Shown: positions 1-11,259, counted from the first letter of the stretch. The stretch is 35,866 nucleotides of DNA from Propionibacteriales bacterium (GCA_026392415.1 JAPLCC010000031.1:1-35866), one strand, 5' to 3'. Numbers and translations are program-made. Notes: a model not told the origin generated them from the sequence alone.

Positions 1-1490
<1,490 letters not shown>

Positions 1491-1534
1491 CGCCCCGGCG
1501 CCGAGCGAGGATTGGCCAACCGGGGGTCGGGTCT

Positions 1535-1548
1535 GGTTAACCTGCAGG
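1535..1548. promoter_or_regulatory. Overlapping palindromes upstream of the BCCT transporter
   Basis: GGTTAACC (1535-1542) overlaps CCTGCAGG (1541-1548) in the 206-base gap before the transporter gene. The first contains TAACCT, a possible -10 for a leader of about 150 bases. An operator role is only a guess; nothing else is clear in this gap. Confidence 0.25.
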
Positions 1549-1696
1549 TGCATGTTGCCTGTTCTCGGGCAGCCCTTGCCGCGTCCGCGGAGCACGATCC
1601 GGCGGACCATTTCCCGGATCGGTGTGGCGTTGAATCGCCCCTTTCTGGTGGGTCAGGGTGCCGAGGGCGGACGGCCGCACGACCCCAAGGAGTGAC

Positions 1697-3457
1697 GTGA
1701 CCGACCCCGAATCCATGACCACCCATCCCCGCGCCGCAGCCCTCGCCGGCGCCGTGACGACGGCTGCCGCCGACGTCGTACCCCACCCCGCGCTCGACCA
1801 GGCGATCGAGGTCGACGAGCCACCGCGCCGTGGACTCGACCTGGTCGTCTTCGGCTGCGCCGCAGCCGTCAGCATCGCTTTCGTCGTCTGGGGCCTGACC
1901 AGCACGACGTCCCTCGGCAACGCGTCCGACAAGGCGCTGAACTGGGTCCTCACGAACACCGGCTGGCTGTTCGTCCTGGTGACCAGCGGCTTCGTCGTCT
2001 TCGTCGTCTGGCTCGCCATGAGCAAGTACGGCGCCATCCCACTCGGCCGTGACGACGAGGAACCGGAGTTCAGGACCGTCTCGTGGATCGCGATGATGTT
2101 CAGCGCCGGCATGGGCATCGGCCTGATGTTCTACGGCGTCTCCGAGCCGCTCTCCCACTACACGACCCCGCCTCCCGGCACCGAGGGCAACGCGGACGCC
2201 ACGGCGCAGACGGCCATGGCCACGACGATGTTCCACTGGACCCTCCACCCGTGGGCGATCTATGCCGTTGTCGGCCTCGCCATCGCGTACGGCGTCTACC
2301 GCAAGGGCCGCGTCCAGTTGATCTCGGCAGCATTCGCTCCGATCCTCGGCCGCCACGCCTCCGGCGGCGCCGGGAAGATCATCGACATGTTCGCGATCTT
2401 CGCGACCCTCTTCGGCTCGGCCACCTCTCTCGGTCTCGGCGCGTTGCAGATCAGCAGCGGCCTGGAGATCGTCGGCGGCATCGGCCCGCTCGGCAACGGC
2501 GCGCTGGTCGGCATCATCGCCGTCCTCACCGCGGCATTCGTCCTGTCCGCCGTCTCGGGCGTCGCCAAGGGCATCCAGTGGCTGTCCAACACCAACATGG
2601 TGCTCGCCGTCGTGCTCGCCCTGTTCGTGTTCGTCGTCGGCCCGACCGTCTTCATCCTCAACCTGGTGCCGACCTCGATCGGCAGCTACGCGCAGGACCT
2701 CGCCATGATGGCGGCCCGCACCGGCGCCGAGGGGCAGGACACCGCTGACTGGCTGGGCACCTGGACCGTCTTCTACTGGGCCTGGTGGCTCTCGTGGACG
2801 CCGTTCGTCGGCATGTTCATCGCACGCATCTCGCGCGGGCGCACCATCCGCCAGTTCGTGACCGGCGTGCTCCTCGTCCCGAGCATCGTCAGCGTGCTGT
2901 GGTTCTGCGTCCTCGGTGGCACGGCCATCGACCTGCAGAACAAGGGCACCGACATCGCCGGCGCCAACGGGCTCGAGGCCCAACTCTTCAGCACCCTCGA
3001 CGCCTATCCGCTGGCCACGGCTGCGAGCGGGCTCGTCATGCTCCTGGTCGCGATCTTCTTCGTCTCCGGCGCCGACGCCGCCTCGATCGTGATGGGCAGC
3101 CTGTCCGAACGCGGAACGACCGAACCGCGGCGCCGGGTCGTCATCTTCTGGGGCGTGGCCACGGGAGCCGTTGCGGCGGTGATGCTGCTCGCCGGGGGCT
3201 CGGACGCCCTCCAGGGACTGCAGACGATCACCATCGTCGCGGCGCTGCCCTTCGTGCTGATCGTCATCGGCCTCGCGGCCGCCCTGATGGCCGACCTCCG
3301 CAAGGACCCACTGGTCGTCCGACGCCGCTACGGCGAGGAGGCGATCGAGCAGGCCGTGATCGCTGGCGTCACCGAGCACGGCGACGACTTCGCGTTCACG
3401 GTCGAGCAGGCCGAGACGACCGACGAGCCCGAGCTCGAGCCGGCCGAAAGGCGCTGA
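1697..3457 (+). CDS. BCCT-family betaine/choline/carnitine transporter
   Basis: This 586-residue secondary transporter belongs to the betaine/carnitine/choline family (BetP, OpuD, BetT), which takes up compatible solutes with Na+ or H+. About twelve hydrophobic segments fill residues 45-530. Family signatures are MFSAGMGIGLMFYGVSEPL (near residue 135) and the aromatic WTVFYWAWWLSWTPFVGMF (near 360), which forms the substrate tryptophan box, followed by ARISRGRTIRQF. An acidic C-terminal tail (EQAETTDEPELEPAERR) may sense osmotic state, as in BetP, but this is inferred. GTG 1697 is chosen for the AAGGAG at 1687-1692. The exact substrate is not predictable. Confidence 0.93.
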   Translation: MTDPESMTTHPRAAALAGAVTTAAADVVPHPALDQAIEVDEPPRRGLDLVVFGCAAAVSIAFVVWGLTSTTSLGNASDKALNWVLTNTGWLFVLVTSGFVVFVVWLAMSKYGAIPLGRDDEEPEFRTVSWIAMMFSAGMGIGLMFYGVSEPLSHYTTPPPGTEGNADATAQTAMATTMFHWTLHPWAIYAVVGLAIAYGVYRKGRVQLISAAFAPILGRHASGGAGKIIDMFAIFATLFGSATSLGLGALQISSGLEIVGGIGPLGNGALVGIIAVLTAAFVLSAVSGVAKGIQWLSNTNMVLAVVLALFVFVVGPTVFILNLVPTSIGSYAQDLAMMAARTGAEGQDTADWLGTWTVFYWAWWLSWTPFVGMFIARISRGRTIRQFVTGVLLVPSIVSVLWFCVLGGTAIDLQNKGTDIAGANGLEAQLFSTLDAYPLATAASGLVMLLVAIFFVSGADAASIVMGSLSERGTTEPRRRVVIFWGVATGAVAAVMLLAGGSDALQGLQTITIVAALPFVLIVIGLAAALMADLRKDPLVVRRRYGEEAIEQAVIAGVTEHGDDFAFTVEQAETTDEPELEPAERR

Positions 3458-3470
3458 TCCGTCGCGGTCG

Positions 3471-3495
3471 GTCCGATCGGACGTCGTACGACGTC
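3471..3495. terminator. Twin palindromes between convergent genes
   Basis: Two touching perfect palindromes, gtccgatcggac (3471-3482) and gacgtcgtacgacgtc (3480-3495), lie between the stops of the transporter and the M16 peptidase. They could work as a bidirectional terminator. There is no T-run on either strand. Confidence 0.4.
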
Positions 3496-4861
3496 AGGCC
3501 GGGCCGACCACGGCCAGCAGCTCGGGCCGACCGAACACCTCGGCAGCGATCTCCCGCACCTGGTCGAGGGTGACACTCTCGATCCGCGCGATCACCTCGT
3601 CGATCCCGGAGATCTCGGCGTGGACGAGTTCGTTCTTGCCCAGGCGCATCATCCGCGAGGCGGAGTCCTCGAGACCGAGGATCATGCCGCCCACGAGCTG
3701 TCCCTTGCCGCGGGCGAGCTCGTCGGCGCTGATCCCGTGGGTGGCGATCAGGTCGAGCTGTTCGCGGACCACAGCCAGCACCTCGTCGGTGCGGTCGGGC
3801 AGGCAGCCGACGGCGACACCGACCAGGCCTGAGTCCGCGTAGTGGCTGGCGAAGGAGTAGACCGAGTAGGCCAGGCCCCGCAGCTCACGGACTTCTTGGA
3901 ACAACCGGCTCGACGTGCCACCGCCCAGAGCGGTGTTGAGCACGCCCAGGGCGAAGCGGCGGTCGTCGTCGCGCGAGAGACCCTCGCGCCCGATCACGAC
4001 GTTGACCTGCTCGAACGGACGCTCGACCTTCCCGGAGCCACCCGCGACGCGGGGATGCCGGCGGTGGGCAGCCGCGCGCGGCGCGACGGGTGCGGCGACG
4101 ACGTCGAGCCAGTCGTGGCGCGAGAACGCCTTCTTGATCGCGCGTACGACGGCGGCGTGGTCGACCGCGCCGGCCACCGAGATCACGGTGTTCGCCGGCA
4201 CGTAGTGCTTGCGGTAGAAGCGCTTGATCTGTGCGGGCGTCATCGCCTCGATCGAGCCGGTCGTGCCGGCGATCGGACGTCCCAGCGGCGACTCGACCCC
4301 CCAGGTCAGCTCGGCGAGCAGGTTCTGCACCACGTCGTCGGGGTCGTCGTCGTGCATGGCGATCTCGTCGAGGATGACGTCTCGCTCGGCGTCGACGTCG
4401 TGGCTCTCGATGAGCGAGCCGGTGACCATGTCGCCGATGACGTCGATCGCCAGCGGCAGGTCGTCGGACAGCACGCGTGCGTGGAAGCAGGTGTACTCCT
4501 TCGCGGTGAAGGCGTTGAACTCCCCACCCACCGCGTCGAGCTCGATCGAGATGTCGAGGGCCGACCGCTCCCCCGTGCCCTTGAACAGCAGATGCTCGAG
4601 GAAGTGCGAGGCACCGTGGGTCTTCGCGGTCTCGTCGCGCGAGCCGACGCCGATCCAGACGCCGAGCGAGGCGGAGCGGGCACCGGCCATCTGCTCGGTG
4701 ACGATCCGGAGCCCGGACGGGAGCCGCGTGCGGCGAACCAGCGACGTCACGTGTCCGGCCTCGTCGCGGACGGTCTCGAGCGTCCTGGTCGAGGTCCGGG
4801 AAAGGGCCGACGGCCGGTCAGCGTTGCGCTGACCGGCCGTCGTGTCGAGCTTGTTGCTCAC
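3494..4861 (-). CDS. M16-family zinc metallopeptidase (PepR/YmxG type)
   Basis: This is a processing-peptidase-like (pitrilysin M16B) protein of 455 residues. The inverted zinc motif HFLEH has His86, Glu89 and His90, and the third ligand Glu166 lies in [12 protein letters not shown] at the spacing M16 enzymes show. The C-terminal half has the [24 protein letters not shown] signature. The start at 4861 (GTG) overlaps the pnp stop as GTGA, implying translational coupling. A strong hairpin covers codons 7-18, and conserved sequence begins only near residue 44. A second GTG at 4750 with GAGG eight bases upstream is therefore a serious alternative start. pnp followed by an M16 peptidase is a common gram-positive order (PepR in mycobacteria). 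The physiological substrate is unknown. Confidence 0.92.
   Translation of the reverse strand: MSNKLDTTAGQRNADRPSALSRTSTRTLETVRDEAGHVTSLVRRTRLPSGLRIVTEQMAGARSASLGVWIGVGSRDETAKTHGASHFLEHLLFKGTGERSALDISIELDAVGGEFNAFTAKEYTCFHARVLSDDLPLAIDVIGDMVTGSLIESHDVDAERDVILDEIAMHDDDPDDVVQNLLAELTWGVESPLGRPIAGTTGSIEAMTPAQIKRFYRKHYVPANTVISVAGAVDHAAVVRAIKKAFSRHDWLDVVAAPVAPRAAAHRRHPRVAGGSGKVERPFEQVNVVIGREGLSRDDDRRFALGVLNTALGGGTSSRLFQEVRELRGLAYSVYSFASHYADSGLVGVAVGCLPDRTDEVLAVVREQLDLIATHGISADELARGKGQLVGGMILGLEDSASRMMRLGKNELVHAEISGIDEVIARIESVTLDQVREIAAEVFGRPELLAVVGPA
4808..4842 (-). promoter_or_regulatory. Perfect 16-bp hairpin just inside the M16 reading frame
   Basis: cgacggccggtcagcg and its exact complement are separated by three bases. 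In the transcript the hairpin begins 18 bases after the pnp stop and is followed by a short CCCTTTCCC. It looks like a terminator, attenuator or 3' stabiliser of pnp mRNA embedded in the M16 N-terminus. Confidence 0.6.
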
Positions 4862-7089
4862 GCGTCCTCGGACTCCGCAACGTCAGCGGCGTCCTCGGTC
4901 GAGGCAGCCTCCTCGACGACGGGGATCAGCGAGAGCTTGCCGCGGTCGTCGATCTCGGCGATCTCGACCTGGAGCTTCTGGCCGACCGAGACGATGTCCT
5001 CGACGTTCTCGACGCGCTTGCCGCCGGCGATGGCGCGCAGCTTGCTGATGTGCAGCAGCCCGTCCTTGCCCGGCATCAGCGCGATGAAGGCACCGAAGTT
5101 GGTCGTCTTGACGACCGTGCCGAGGTAACGCTCACCGATCTCGGGCATGGTCGGGTTGGCGATCGCGTTGACCGCCTGGCGGGCGGCTTCGGCCGCTTCG
5201 CCGTTGGTCGCACCGATGTAGACCGTGCCGTCGTCCTCGATGGACAGCGTGGCACCGGTGTCGTCCTGGATCTGGTTGATCACCTTGCCCTTCGGGCCGA
5301 TGACCTCGCCGATCTTGTCGACGGGGACCTTCACCGTGATGATCCGCGGCGCGTGGATCGACATCTCCTCGGGACCGTCGATGGCCTCGCCCATGACCTC
5401 GAGAATCGCCAGACGCGCGTCCTTGGCCTGGTTGAGGGCCTTCGCGAGGACCTCGGCCGGGATGCCGTCGAGCTTGGTGTCGAGCTGGAGAGCGGTGACG
5501 AACTCCTTGGTGCCGGCGACCTTGAAGTCCATGTCGCCGAACGCGTCCTCGGCACCGAGGATGTCGGTCAGCGCGACGTACTCGAGCTTGCCGTCGATCT
5601 CACCGGAGATGAGGCCCATCGCGATACCGGCGACGGAGGCCTTCAGCGGGACACCGGCCTGCAGCAGCGACAGGGTCGAGGCACAGACCGAACCCATCGA
5701 GGTGGAGCCGTTGGAGCCCATGCACTCGGAGATCTGGCGAATCGCGTAGGGGAACTCCTCGCGGCTCGGCAGCACGGGCACGAGGGCGCGACGCGCCAGG
5801 GCGCCGTGTCCGATCTCGCGACGCTTCGGCGAACCGACGCGACCGGTCTCACCGGTGGAGAACGGCGCGAAGACGTACTTGTGCATGTAGCGACGGTGCT
5901 TCTCCGGCGACAGCGTGTCGAGCTGCTGCTCCATCTTGAGCATGTCGAGGGTGGTGACGCCCAGGATCTGGGTCTCGCCACGCTCGAACAGCGCCGAGCC
6001 GTGGACGCGCGGGATCACGTCGACCTCGGAGTGCAGCGGACGGATGTCGGCGAGGCCGCGGCCGTCGATGCGAATCTTGTCGCGGAGCACGCGCTCGCGG
6101 ACGACCTGCTTGTTGACCGAGCGGAAGGCCGCGCCGATCTCCTTCTCGCGACCCTCGAACTGACCGGCGAGCTTCTCGAGCAGACCGCCCTTGAGCTCGT
6201 CGGTGCGCGCCTCGCGCTCCTGCTTGTCACCGATGGTCATCGCGGAGGCCAGGTCGGCCTTCGCAGCGGCCTCGACGGCGGCGTACACGTCGTCCTCGTA
6301 GTCGAGGAAGATCGGGAACTCCTGGATCGGCTTCGCAGCGACGTTGGCCAGCTCCTGCTGGGCCTCGCAGAGCTGCTTGATGAACGGCTTGGACGCGTCC
6401 AGACCGGCAGCAACGACCTCTTCGGTCGGTGCCTGGGCGCCGCCCTGGACCTTGGCGAACGAGTCCTCGGTGGCCTCGGCCTCGACCATCATGATCGCGA
6501 CGTCGCCGGTCTCGGTGACGCGGCCGGCAACGACCATGTCGAAGACGGCGTTCTCGAGCTGGCTGTGGGTCGGGAACGCAACCCACTGACCGTCGATCAG
6601 GGCGACGCGGGTCGCGCCGACGGGGCCGGAGAACGGCAGGCCGGAGAGCTGGGTGGACAGCGACGCGGCGTTGATCGCGAGCACGTCGTAGGGAGCGTCG
6701 GGGTTGAGCGCCATCACCGTGATGACGACCTGCACCTCGTTGCGCAGACCCTTCTTGAAGGTCGGGCGCAGCGGGCGGTCGATGAGGCGGCAGGTGAGGA
6801 TCGCGTCCTCACCCGGGCGGCCTTCGCTGCGGAAGAACGAGCCGGGGATCTTGCCTGCGGCGTACATCCGCTCTTCCACGTCGATCGTCAACGGGAAGAA
6901 GTCGAAGTGGTCCTTGGGGTGCTTGCCAGCGGTCGTGGCCGAGAGAAGCATCGTGTCGTCGTCGAGGTAGGCGGTCACCGAACCGGCGGCCTGGCGGGCC
7001 AGGAGGCCCGTCTCGAACTTGATGGTGCGGGTGCCGAACTTGCCGTTGTCGAGAACGGTCTCCACGGCGGAAATGACGGGTTCAGTCAA
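4858..7089 (-). CDS. pnp: Polyribonucleotide nucleotidyltransferase (PNPase)
   Basis: PNPase degrades RNA 3' to 5' using phosphate, as a trimer, in mRNA turnover. In actinobacteria it may also make 3' tails. The 743 residues hold the first RNase PH domain ([23 protein letters not shown]), an all-helical linker, the second RNase PH domain ([15 protein letters not shown]; the catalytic region [19 protein letters not shown]), a KH domain ([13 protein letters not shown], about residue 590) and an S1 domain (from about 650, [14 protein letters not shown]). The start appears to be TTG at 7089, giving [16 protein letters not shown], which aligns with the N-terminal length of actinobacterial homologues. 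No strong Shine-Dalgarno precedes it. It is downstream of rpsO across a strong hairpin and probably also has its own promoter. Confidence 0.97.
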   Translation of the reverse strand: MTEPVISAVETVLDNGKFGTRTIKFETGLLARQAAGSVTAYLDDDTMLLSATTAGKHPKDHFDFFPLTIDVEERMYAAGKIPGSFFRSEGRPGEDAILTCRLIDRPLRPTFKKGLRNEVQVVITVMALNPDAPYDVLAINAASLSTQLSGLPFSGPVGATRVALIDGQWVAFPTHSQLENAVFDMVVAGRVTETGDVAIMMVEAEATEDSFAKVQGGAQAPTEEVVAAGLDASKPFIKQLCEAQQELANVAAKPIQEFPIFLDYEDDVYAAVEAAAKADLASAMTIGDKQEREARTDELKGGLLEKLAGQFEGREKEIGAAFRSVNKQVVRERVLRDKIRIDGRGLADIRPLHSEVDVIPRVHGSALFERGETQILGVTTLDMLKMEQQLDTLSPEKHRRYMHKYVFAPFSTGETGRVGSPKRREIGHGALARRALVPVLPSREEFPYAIRQISECMGSNGSTSMGSVCASTLSLLQAGVPLKASVAGIAMGLISGEIDGKLEYVALTDILGAEDAFGDMDFKVAGTKEFVTALQLDTKLDGIPAEVLAKALNQAKDARLAILEVMGEAIDGPEEMSIHAPRIITVKVPVDKIGEVIGPKGKVINQIQDDTGATLSIEDDGTVYIGATNGEAAEAARQAVNAIANPTMPEIGERYLGTVVKTTNFGAFIALMPGKDGLLHISKLRAIAGGKRVENVEDIVSVGQKLQVEIAEIDDRGKLSLIPVVEEAASTEDAADVAESEDA

Positions 7090-7155
7090 GGGGTTCTCTT
7101 ATTCAAGTGGTGCGGGACGCGTTGCCCCGCGGAAATGGACTTGATGACGTTCGCC

Positions 7156-7161
7156 ACCTTA
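7156..7161 (-). promoter_or_regulatory. Possible -10 of a pnp-proximal promoter
   Basis: TAAGGT on the minus strand lies about 67 bases before the pnp start and just after the rpsO terminator-like hairpin. It would give a leader of about 60 bases. The -35 region is weak. Confidence 0.3.
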
Positions 7162-7173
7162 TCGATCAGGCGG

Positions 7174-7224
7174 CGAAATGCAGAACGGGCGACCCCTTGG
7201 GGTCACCCGTTCATGTGCATTTCG
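7174..7224 (-). terminator. Long hairpin between rpsO and pnp
   Basis: A stem of cgaaatgca paired with tgcatttcg continues, after a three-base bulge, into gaacggg(c/t)gacc with one G-U pair. It starts 12 bases after the rpsO stop. It can be an rpsO terminator or the intercistronic processing stem that is known between rpsO and pnp in enterobacteria, where PNPase and RNase III act. Confidence 0.65.
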
Positions 7225-7236
7225 TGCGGCTGGAAG

Positions 7237-7512
7237 TCAGCGACGCAGACCCAAGCGCTCGACGATGGAGCGGTAACGCTCGATCTCGGTCTTCTTGAGG
7301 TAGTTGAGGAGGCGACGGCGCTGGCCCACGAGGAGCAGCAGGCCACGACGGCTGTGGTGGTCGTGCTTGTGCATCTTCAGGTGGTCCGTCAGGTGGCTGA
7401 TGCGGTGGCTCAGCAGCGCGATCTGCACCTCGGGCGAACCGGTGTCGCCCTCGGACGTGCCGTATTCGGCGACGATCTTCTTCTTGGTCTCAGCGTCGGT
7501 TCCGACTGCCAT
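7237..7512 (-). CDS. rpsO: 30S ribosomal protein S15
   Basis: S15 binds the 16S rRNA central domain at a three-way junction early in 30S assembly. The 91-residue product shows the family core: a [17 protein letters not shown] stretch, [19 protein letters not shown], and the C-terminal [16 protein letters not shown]. Length is close to the usual 89. ATG 7512 is preceded by AGGGAGA with good spacing. Upstream lies a leader of about 110 bases and a -10-like TAGCCT. Gene order rpsO-pnp is conserved across bacteria. Confidence 0.98.
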   Translation of the reverse strand: MAVGTDAETKKKIVAEYGTSEGDTGSPEVQIALLSHRISHLTDHLKMHKHDHHSRRGLLLLVGQRRRLLNYLKKTEIERYRSIVERLGLRR

Positions 7513-7625
7513 GGGTTCTCCCTGTGTTCGCTCGTTGCGCGGCGCCCCAGCCTGGTTTCCTGGAGCACTCTCGATCCGCGGCCGTTCTGACGGCGGGTGT
7601 GCCGGCGAGTCTCCTCGACGACAAC
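7513..7625 (-). promoter_or_regulatory. rpsO 5' leader, possible S15 autoregulatory RNA
   Basis: Between a -10-like TAGCCT (7632-7637, minus strand) and the rpsO start lies a GC-rich leader of about 110 bases with local hairpins, e.g. gccgt-caga-acggc. S15 represses its own mRNA through leader structures in several phyla, reportedly including actinobacteria. Whether this leader has the S15 site was not shown here. Confidence 0.35.
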
Positions 7626-7668
7626 CGCACAAGGCTAACAGCGAGGGTCTGGCGGTACCGAATCGAAG

Positions 7669-7690
7669 CCGGGCATGTGACGATGCCCGG
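7669..7690 (+). promoter_or_regulatory. 8-bp hairpin abutting the oxidoreductase start
   Basis: ccgggcat and atgcccgg are exact complements around gtgacg, ending at the base before the GTG start at 7691. It may be an operator or an mRNA hairpin that limits initiation. No Shine-Dalgarno is present upstream of this start. Confidence 0.4.
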
Positions 7691-9808
7691 GTGACGAACG
7701 GTGTGGAACAGCGAATCGGCGTGTGCAACCTGTGCGAGGCGACCTGTGGTCTCCTGCTCACGATCGACGACGGGCGGGTGACCGGTGCCCGGGGCAACCC
7801 GGAGGACCCGCTCTCCCGGGGCCACATCTGTCCCAAGGGCGTCGCGATCGGTGACATCCATGCCGACCCGGACCGCCTGCGGAGGCCGGTGCGCCGGATC
7901 GGCGAGGGCCAGGACGCACGCTGGGAGGAGATCTCCTGGGACGAGGCGTTCGACCTCGTTGCCGACAGGCTGACGGCCACGATCCGCGAGCACGGCGACG
8001 ACGCACTGGCGATCTACCTCGGCAACCCGAACGTGCACAGCCTGGGCTCGATGACCCACGGCGTCGCGCTGACCCAGTCGTTCCGGACGCACAACAAGTT
8101 CAGTGCGACGTCCGTCGACCAGCTCCCCCACCAGTTCCTCGGCCACCTGCTCTACGGGCACCAGTTGCTGTTGCCCGTACCGGACATCGACCGGACGTCG
8201 TACTTCCTGGTGTTCGGGGCCAACCCGATGGCCTCCAACGGTTCCCTGATGACGGTGCCCGACTTCCCGGGGCGGCTACGGGAGCTCAAGGCACGCGGCG
8301 GACGGATGGTCGTCTTCGACCCGCGACGCACCGAGACCGCGAAGGTCGCCACCGAGCACCACTTCGTCCGCCCGGGCACCGACGCGTGGGTGTTGCTCGC
8401 CCTGCTCAACGTGCTGTTCGCAGAGGGCCTCACCCGCCCGCCGTCGTACGCCGACGGGCTGGACGAGGTCGAGCGCCTGGTGCAGGACTTCACCCCGGCG
8501 CTGGCTGCGCAGATGAGCGGCATCCCGGCAGCGGAGATCGAGCGGGTGGCGCGTGAGTTCGCAGCGGCCGACGGCGCGGCGGCATACGGCCGGATCGGGG
8601 TCTCGACCCAGGAGTTCGGAACGCTGTGCCAGTGGGCCGTGCAACTGCTCAACCTGGTGACCGGCAACCTCGACCGCGTGGGTGGCGTGATGCTGACGAA
8701 CCCGGCGATCGACGTGATCGGACGTGGCCTGATCGGACGCGGCCACCACGACCGGTTCCGCTCGCGGGTCCGGCAGGCACCGGAGTTCGCCGGAGAGTTG
8801 CCTGTGTCGGTGCTGCGTGAGGAGATCGACACTCCTGGGGACGGGCAGGTGCGAGCACTGCTGACCATCGCTGGCAACCCGGTGCTGTCCACGCCCGACG
8901 GGGTCGCCCTGGACCGCTCGATCAGCGGGCTCGACTTCTACGCCGCCATCGACATCTACCTCAACGAGACGACCCGCCACGCCGACGTCATCCTGCCGCC
9001 GACGACCTTGCTGGAGCGCGACCACTACGACCTGGCGTTCCACGTGTTCGCCGTCCGCAACACCGCGCGCTTCACCCCGGCGATCTTCGAGAAGTCCCGC
9101 GACCAGCGGCACGACTGGGAGATCTTCCGGGAGCTCTACCTCCGGGTGGCGCGCCGGTTGCCGCGCAAGGCGCCCCTGAAGCGCCGCCTCGTGGGCGCGG
9201 CCCGGATGCGGATGAGCCCGACGTTCCTGATCGGGATGCTGCTGCGGACCGGGCGGTCGACCACGCTCACCGACCTGCGCAAGCACCCCGAGGGCGTCGA
9301 CCTGGGCGCCCTGCAGGCGGGCCAGCTCCCGGGGCGACTGGGCACCAAGGACAAGCGGATCCATGCCGCGCCCGCGATCGTGGTCGAGGACCTCGACCGG
9401 CTCCGCGCCCACGAGGCGCCGGGCAGTGACCAGCTCCTGCTCATCGGTCGCCGGCACCAGCGCGACTGCAACTCGTGGATGCACAACTCCGAGCGCCTCA
9501 CCCGGGGCCAAGAACGCCACCAGCTGCTGATGCACCCGGGCGACCTCGACGCCCGCGGCCTGGTCGACGGCGCCGTCGTCACGGTCAAGTCCCGCGTCGG
9601 CGCGGTGTCGGTCGCGGTGAAGGCCACCGAGGACGTGATGCCCGGAGTGGTCTCGCTGCCGCACGGTTTCGGGCACCAGTACGCCGGCACCCGCATGGGC
9701 ATCGCCGCCGAGGTCGTGGGGGTCTCGATCAACGACCTGACCGACACCGACCGGCTCGACCTCTCTGGCAACGCGGCGCTGTCGGGCGTTCCGGTCACCG
9801 TCTCCTAG
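7691..9808 (+). CDS. Molybdopterin-dependent oxidoreductase (DMSO reductase superfamily)
   Basis: This 705-residue catalytic subunit binds a 4Fe-4S cluster and bis-molybdopterin guanine dinucleotide. The N-terminal cluster motif is Cys12-x2-Cys15-x3-Cys19-x27-Cys47 ([10 protein letters not shown] ... GHICPKG). The molybdopterin region has [31 protein letters not shown] and [16 protein letters not shown] segments. The C-terminal cofactor domain has [13 protein letters not shown] and [11 protein letters not shown]. No twin-arginine signal is present, so it should be cytoplasmic. No iron-sulfur or membrane partner is encoded nearby, so its electron partner is unknown. It resembles formate-dehydrogenase or nitrate-reductase-like proteins of unproven substrate. 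GTG 7691 is the last sensible start before the cluster; GTG 7703 is the alternative. arfB follows eight bases after the stop. Confidence 0.92.
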   Translation: MTNGVEQRIGVCNLCEATCGLLLTIDDGRVTGARGNPEDPLSRGHICPKGVAIGDIHADPDRLRRPVRRIGEGQDARWEEISWDEAFDLVADRLTATIREHGDDALAIYLGNPNVHSLGSMTHGVALTQSFRTHNKFSATSVDQLPHQFLGHLLYGHQLLLPVPDIDRTSYFLVFGANPMASNGSLMTVPDFPGRLRELKARGGRMVVFDPRRTETAKVATEHHFVRPGTDAWVLLALLNVLFAEGLTRPPSYADGLDEVERLVQDFTPALAAQMSGIPAAEIERVAREFAAADGAAAYGRIGVSTQEFGTLCQWAVQLLNLVTGNLDRVGGVMLTNPAIDVIGRGLIGRGHHDRFRSRVRQAPEFAGELPVSVLREEIDTPGDGQVRALLTIAGNPVLSTPDGVALDRSISGLDFYAAIDIYLNETTRHADVILPPTTLLERDHYDLAFHVFAVRNTARFTPAIFEKSRDQRHDWEIFRELYLRVARRLPRKAPLKRRLVGAARMRMSPTFLIGMLLRTGRSTTLTDLRKHPEGVDLGALQAGQLPGRLGTKDKRIHAAPAIVVEDLDRLRAHEAPGSDQLLLIGRRHQRDCNSWMHNSERLTRGQERHQLLMHPGDLDARGLVDGAVVTVKSRVGAVSVAVKATEDVMPGVVSLPHGFGHQYAGTRMGIAAEVVGVSINDLTDTDRLDLSGNAALSGVPVTVS

Positions 9809-9816
9809 GAGCGGGC

Positions 9817-10239
9817 GTGGACCTCTCCGTACCACCGGGCCCCGGCCTGCCCGCGGGACTGGTCATCGCCGACACCGAGCTGGTCGAGCGGTTCTCCCGC
9901 TCGCCCGGGCCCGGCGGCCAGTCGGTCAACACCACCGACACCCGCGTCGAGCTGGTCTGGGACCCGACGGCATCGACGGCGCTCGACGAGGGTCAACGCA
10001 CCCGGCTGCTGAGCCGGAGCTCCGGTCCGATCGCGGTCGTCGCCCACGAACACCGTTCCCAGCACCGCAACCGGGTCGCGGCCCGCGAACGTCTCGCTGC
10101 ACAGGTGCGCGACCTGCTTGCACCGCCTCCCCCACCGCGCCGTCCGACGAAACCGACCCGCGGGTCGAAGGAACGACGGCTCGAGGCCAAGCGGCAACGC
10201 GGCAGCACGAAGCGGCTCCGCGGGTCGGTCGAGGACTGA
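9817..10239 (+). CDS. arfB: Peptidyl-tRNA hydrolase ArfB (alternative ribosome rescue)
   Basis: ArfB (YaeJ) enters stalled ribosomes that lack a stop codon and hydrolyses the peptidyl-tRNA. The 140-residue protein carries the catalytic GGQ at residues 33-35 within SPGPGGQSVNTTDTRVEL. It has the basic C-terminal tail that family members thread into the empty mRNA channel (KPTRGSKERRLEAKRQRGS). It lacks the codon-recognition domains of RF1 and RF2. The GTG start at 9817 has AGGAG at 9807-9811, overlapping the stop of the oxidoreductase gene, so the two are probably co-transcribed. No functional link between them is evident. Confidence 0.95.
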   Translation: MDLSVPPGPGLPAGLVIADTELVERFSRSPGPGGQSVNTTDTRVELVWDPTASTALDEGQRTRLLSRSSGPIAVVAHEHRSQHRNRVAARERLAAQVRDLLAPPPPPRRPTKPTRGSKERRLEAKRQRGSTKRLRGSVED

Positions 10240-10247
10240 CAGCCCTC

Positions 10248-11258
10248 TCAGACCATCCCGTCGTTCCGCATCGACCGGTACGCCACCCGGGCGCTGACCG
10301 CGCGCTCCAGCTCATCGATGACGACCGAGAAGAACTGTCGGCGGTAGTGCTCGTCAGTGACGGCGTAGACCGTGAAGTAGAGACCGCTGAAGGCGGCGAG
10401 GAACGTCGAGACCCGGATCAGCTCCTGGCTCAACCGCAGGCCCGTGAGATCCCCCACCGGGCCGTTGATCGGGTGGAGCGTGCCCTGGGTCCAGGTGCTG
10501 ACCACCTCGGGCGCCATCGCGACCACCCCGAAGACGATGAAGAACATGAAGACGGCCAGCGCGAGCAGCAGCACCTGCAACGCCTGCGCGACCAGGAGCA
10601 CGAGCACCAGGTTCGCCTTCTGCAGACCACTCACCTCGGCGTCGACGGCACCGACCCGGTCGACGCGCCCGGCGATGCCGCGCGCGGCGGCCTCGAGCGG
10701 CGTACCGACGCAGGCATCGATCAGCTGCTGCCCCTCGACCTCGTCGTCGACGCTGTCGAGCTCCTCGGGCAGACGGACCATCAGGAAGCCGACGGCGAGG
10801 GCTGCGAAGAGCAGGACGGCGATCCACAGGACGCCGCCGTCGAGGCTGGCCGCCACCTGCCACACCTCGGCGTTGATGAACAGGAACGTGATGAAGAGGA
10901 GCAGGAGAGGCAGCGCCCGGGTGACCAGCGGGAACATCAGCCCCAGCGACCGGAACGTGCGCCGGACCGCCCACGTCACGATCAGCCACGCGCGCAGGGT
11001 GGCGACGGCGTAGAGCGCCACCACGGCGCCCGCGGTCGTCAGGCCACCACCGACACCGGTGGCCGGGCTCAGCCAGGTGCCGATGACGACGCCACCGACG
11101 GCACCGATCAGGAGTGCCACCACGGTCACCGCGACCAGGCGGCCGCGTCGCAGGCCACGTGCCACAGCAGCGCGGTGGTCATCGACGAAGTAGGGCAGGC
11201 CGTGCTCGACGAACCACCGCTCCGCAGCTGCGACGTCCTCGCGTGGCCCGTCCGCCAC
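10248..11258 (-). CDS. Six-span membrane protein of unknown function
   Basis: Not recognised. The 336-residue protein starts with a soluble stretch of about 40 residues (EDVAAAERWFVEHGLPYFVDD). Hydrophobic segments follow near residues 41-63, 73-98, 115-131 and 145-163. A soluble acidic loop (RLPEELDSVDDEVEGQQ) and two more spans near 215-245 and 285-305 come next, then a basic C-terminal tail. The region ERWFVEHGLPYFVDDHR recurs, as far as I can recall, in actinobacterial hypothetical membrane proteins. The GTG start at 11258 follows the ribF stop by one base, so it is the last gene of the ribF operon. No catalytic motif is visible. Confidence 0.8.
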   Translation of the reverse strand: MADGPREDVAAAERWFVEHGLPYFVDDHRAAVARGLRRGRLVAVTVVALLIGAVGGVVIGTWLSPATGVGGGLTTAGAVVALYAVATLRAWLIVTWAVRRTFRSLGLMFPLVTRALPLLLLFITFLFINAEVWQVAASLDGGVLWIAVLLFAALAVGFLMVRLPEELDSVDDEVEGQQLIDACVGTPLEAAARGIAGRVDRVGAVDAEVSGLQKANLVLVLLVAQALQVLLLALAVFMFFIVFGVVAMAPEVVSTWTQGTLHPINGPVGDLTGLRLSQELIRVSTFLAAFSGLYFTVYAVTDEHYRRQFFSVVIDELERAVSARVAYRSMRNDGMV

Positions 11259-11259
11259 G

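Noticed and set aside
5050..7590. Long plus-strand open frame opposite pnp
   Set aside because: It is the codon-bias shadow of pnp: low complexity, rich in Arg, Asp, Val and Leu with no domain, while the minus strand encodes complete PNPase.
8276..9835. Long minus-strand open frame opposite the molybdopterin oxidoreductase
   Set aside because: Shadow frame with low-complexity composition; the plus strand has the cluster and cofactor motifs.
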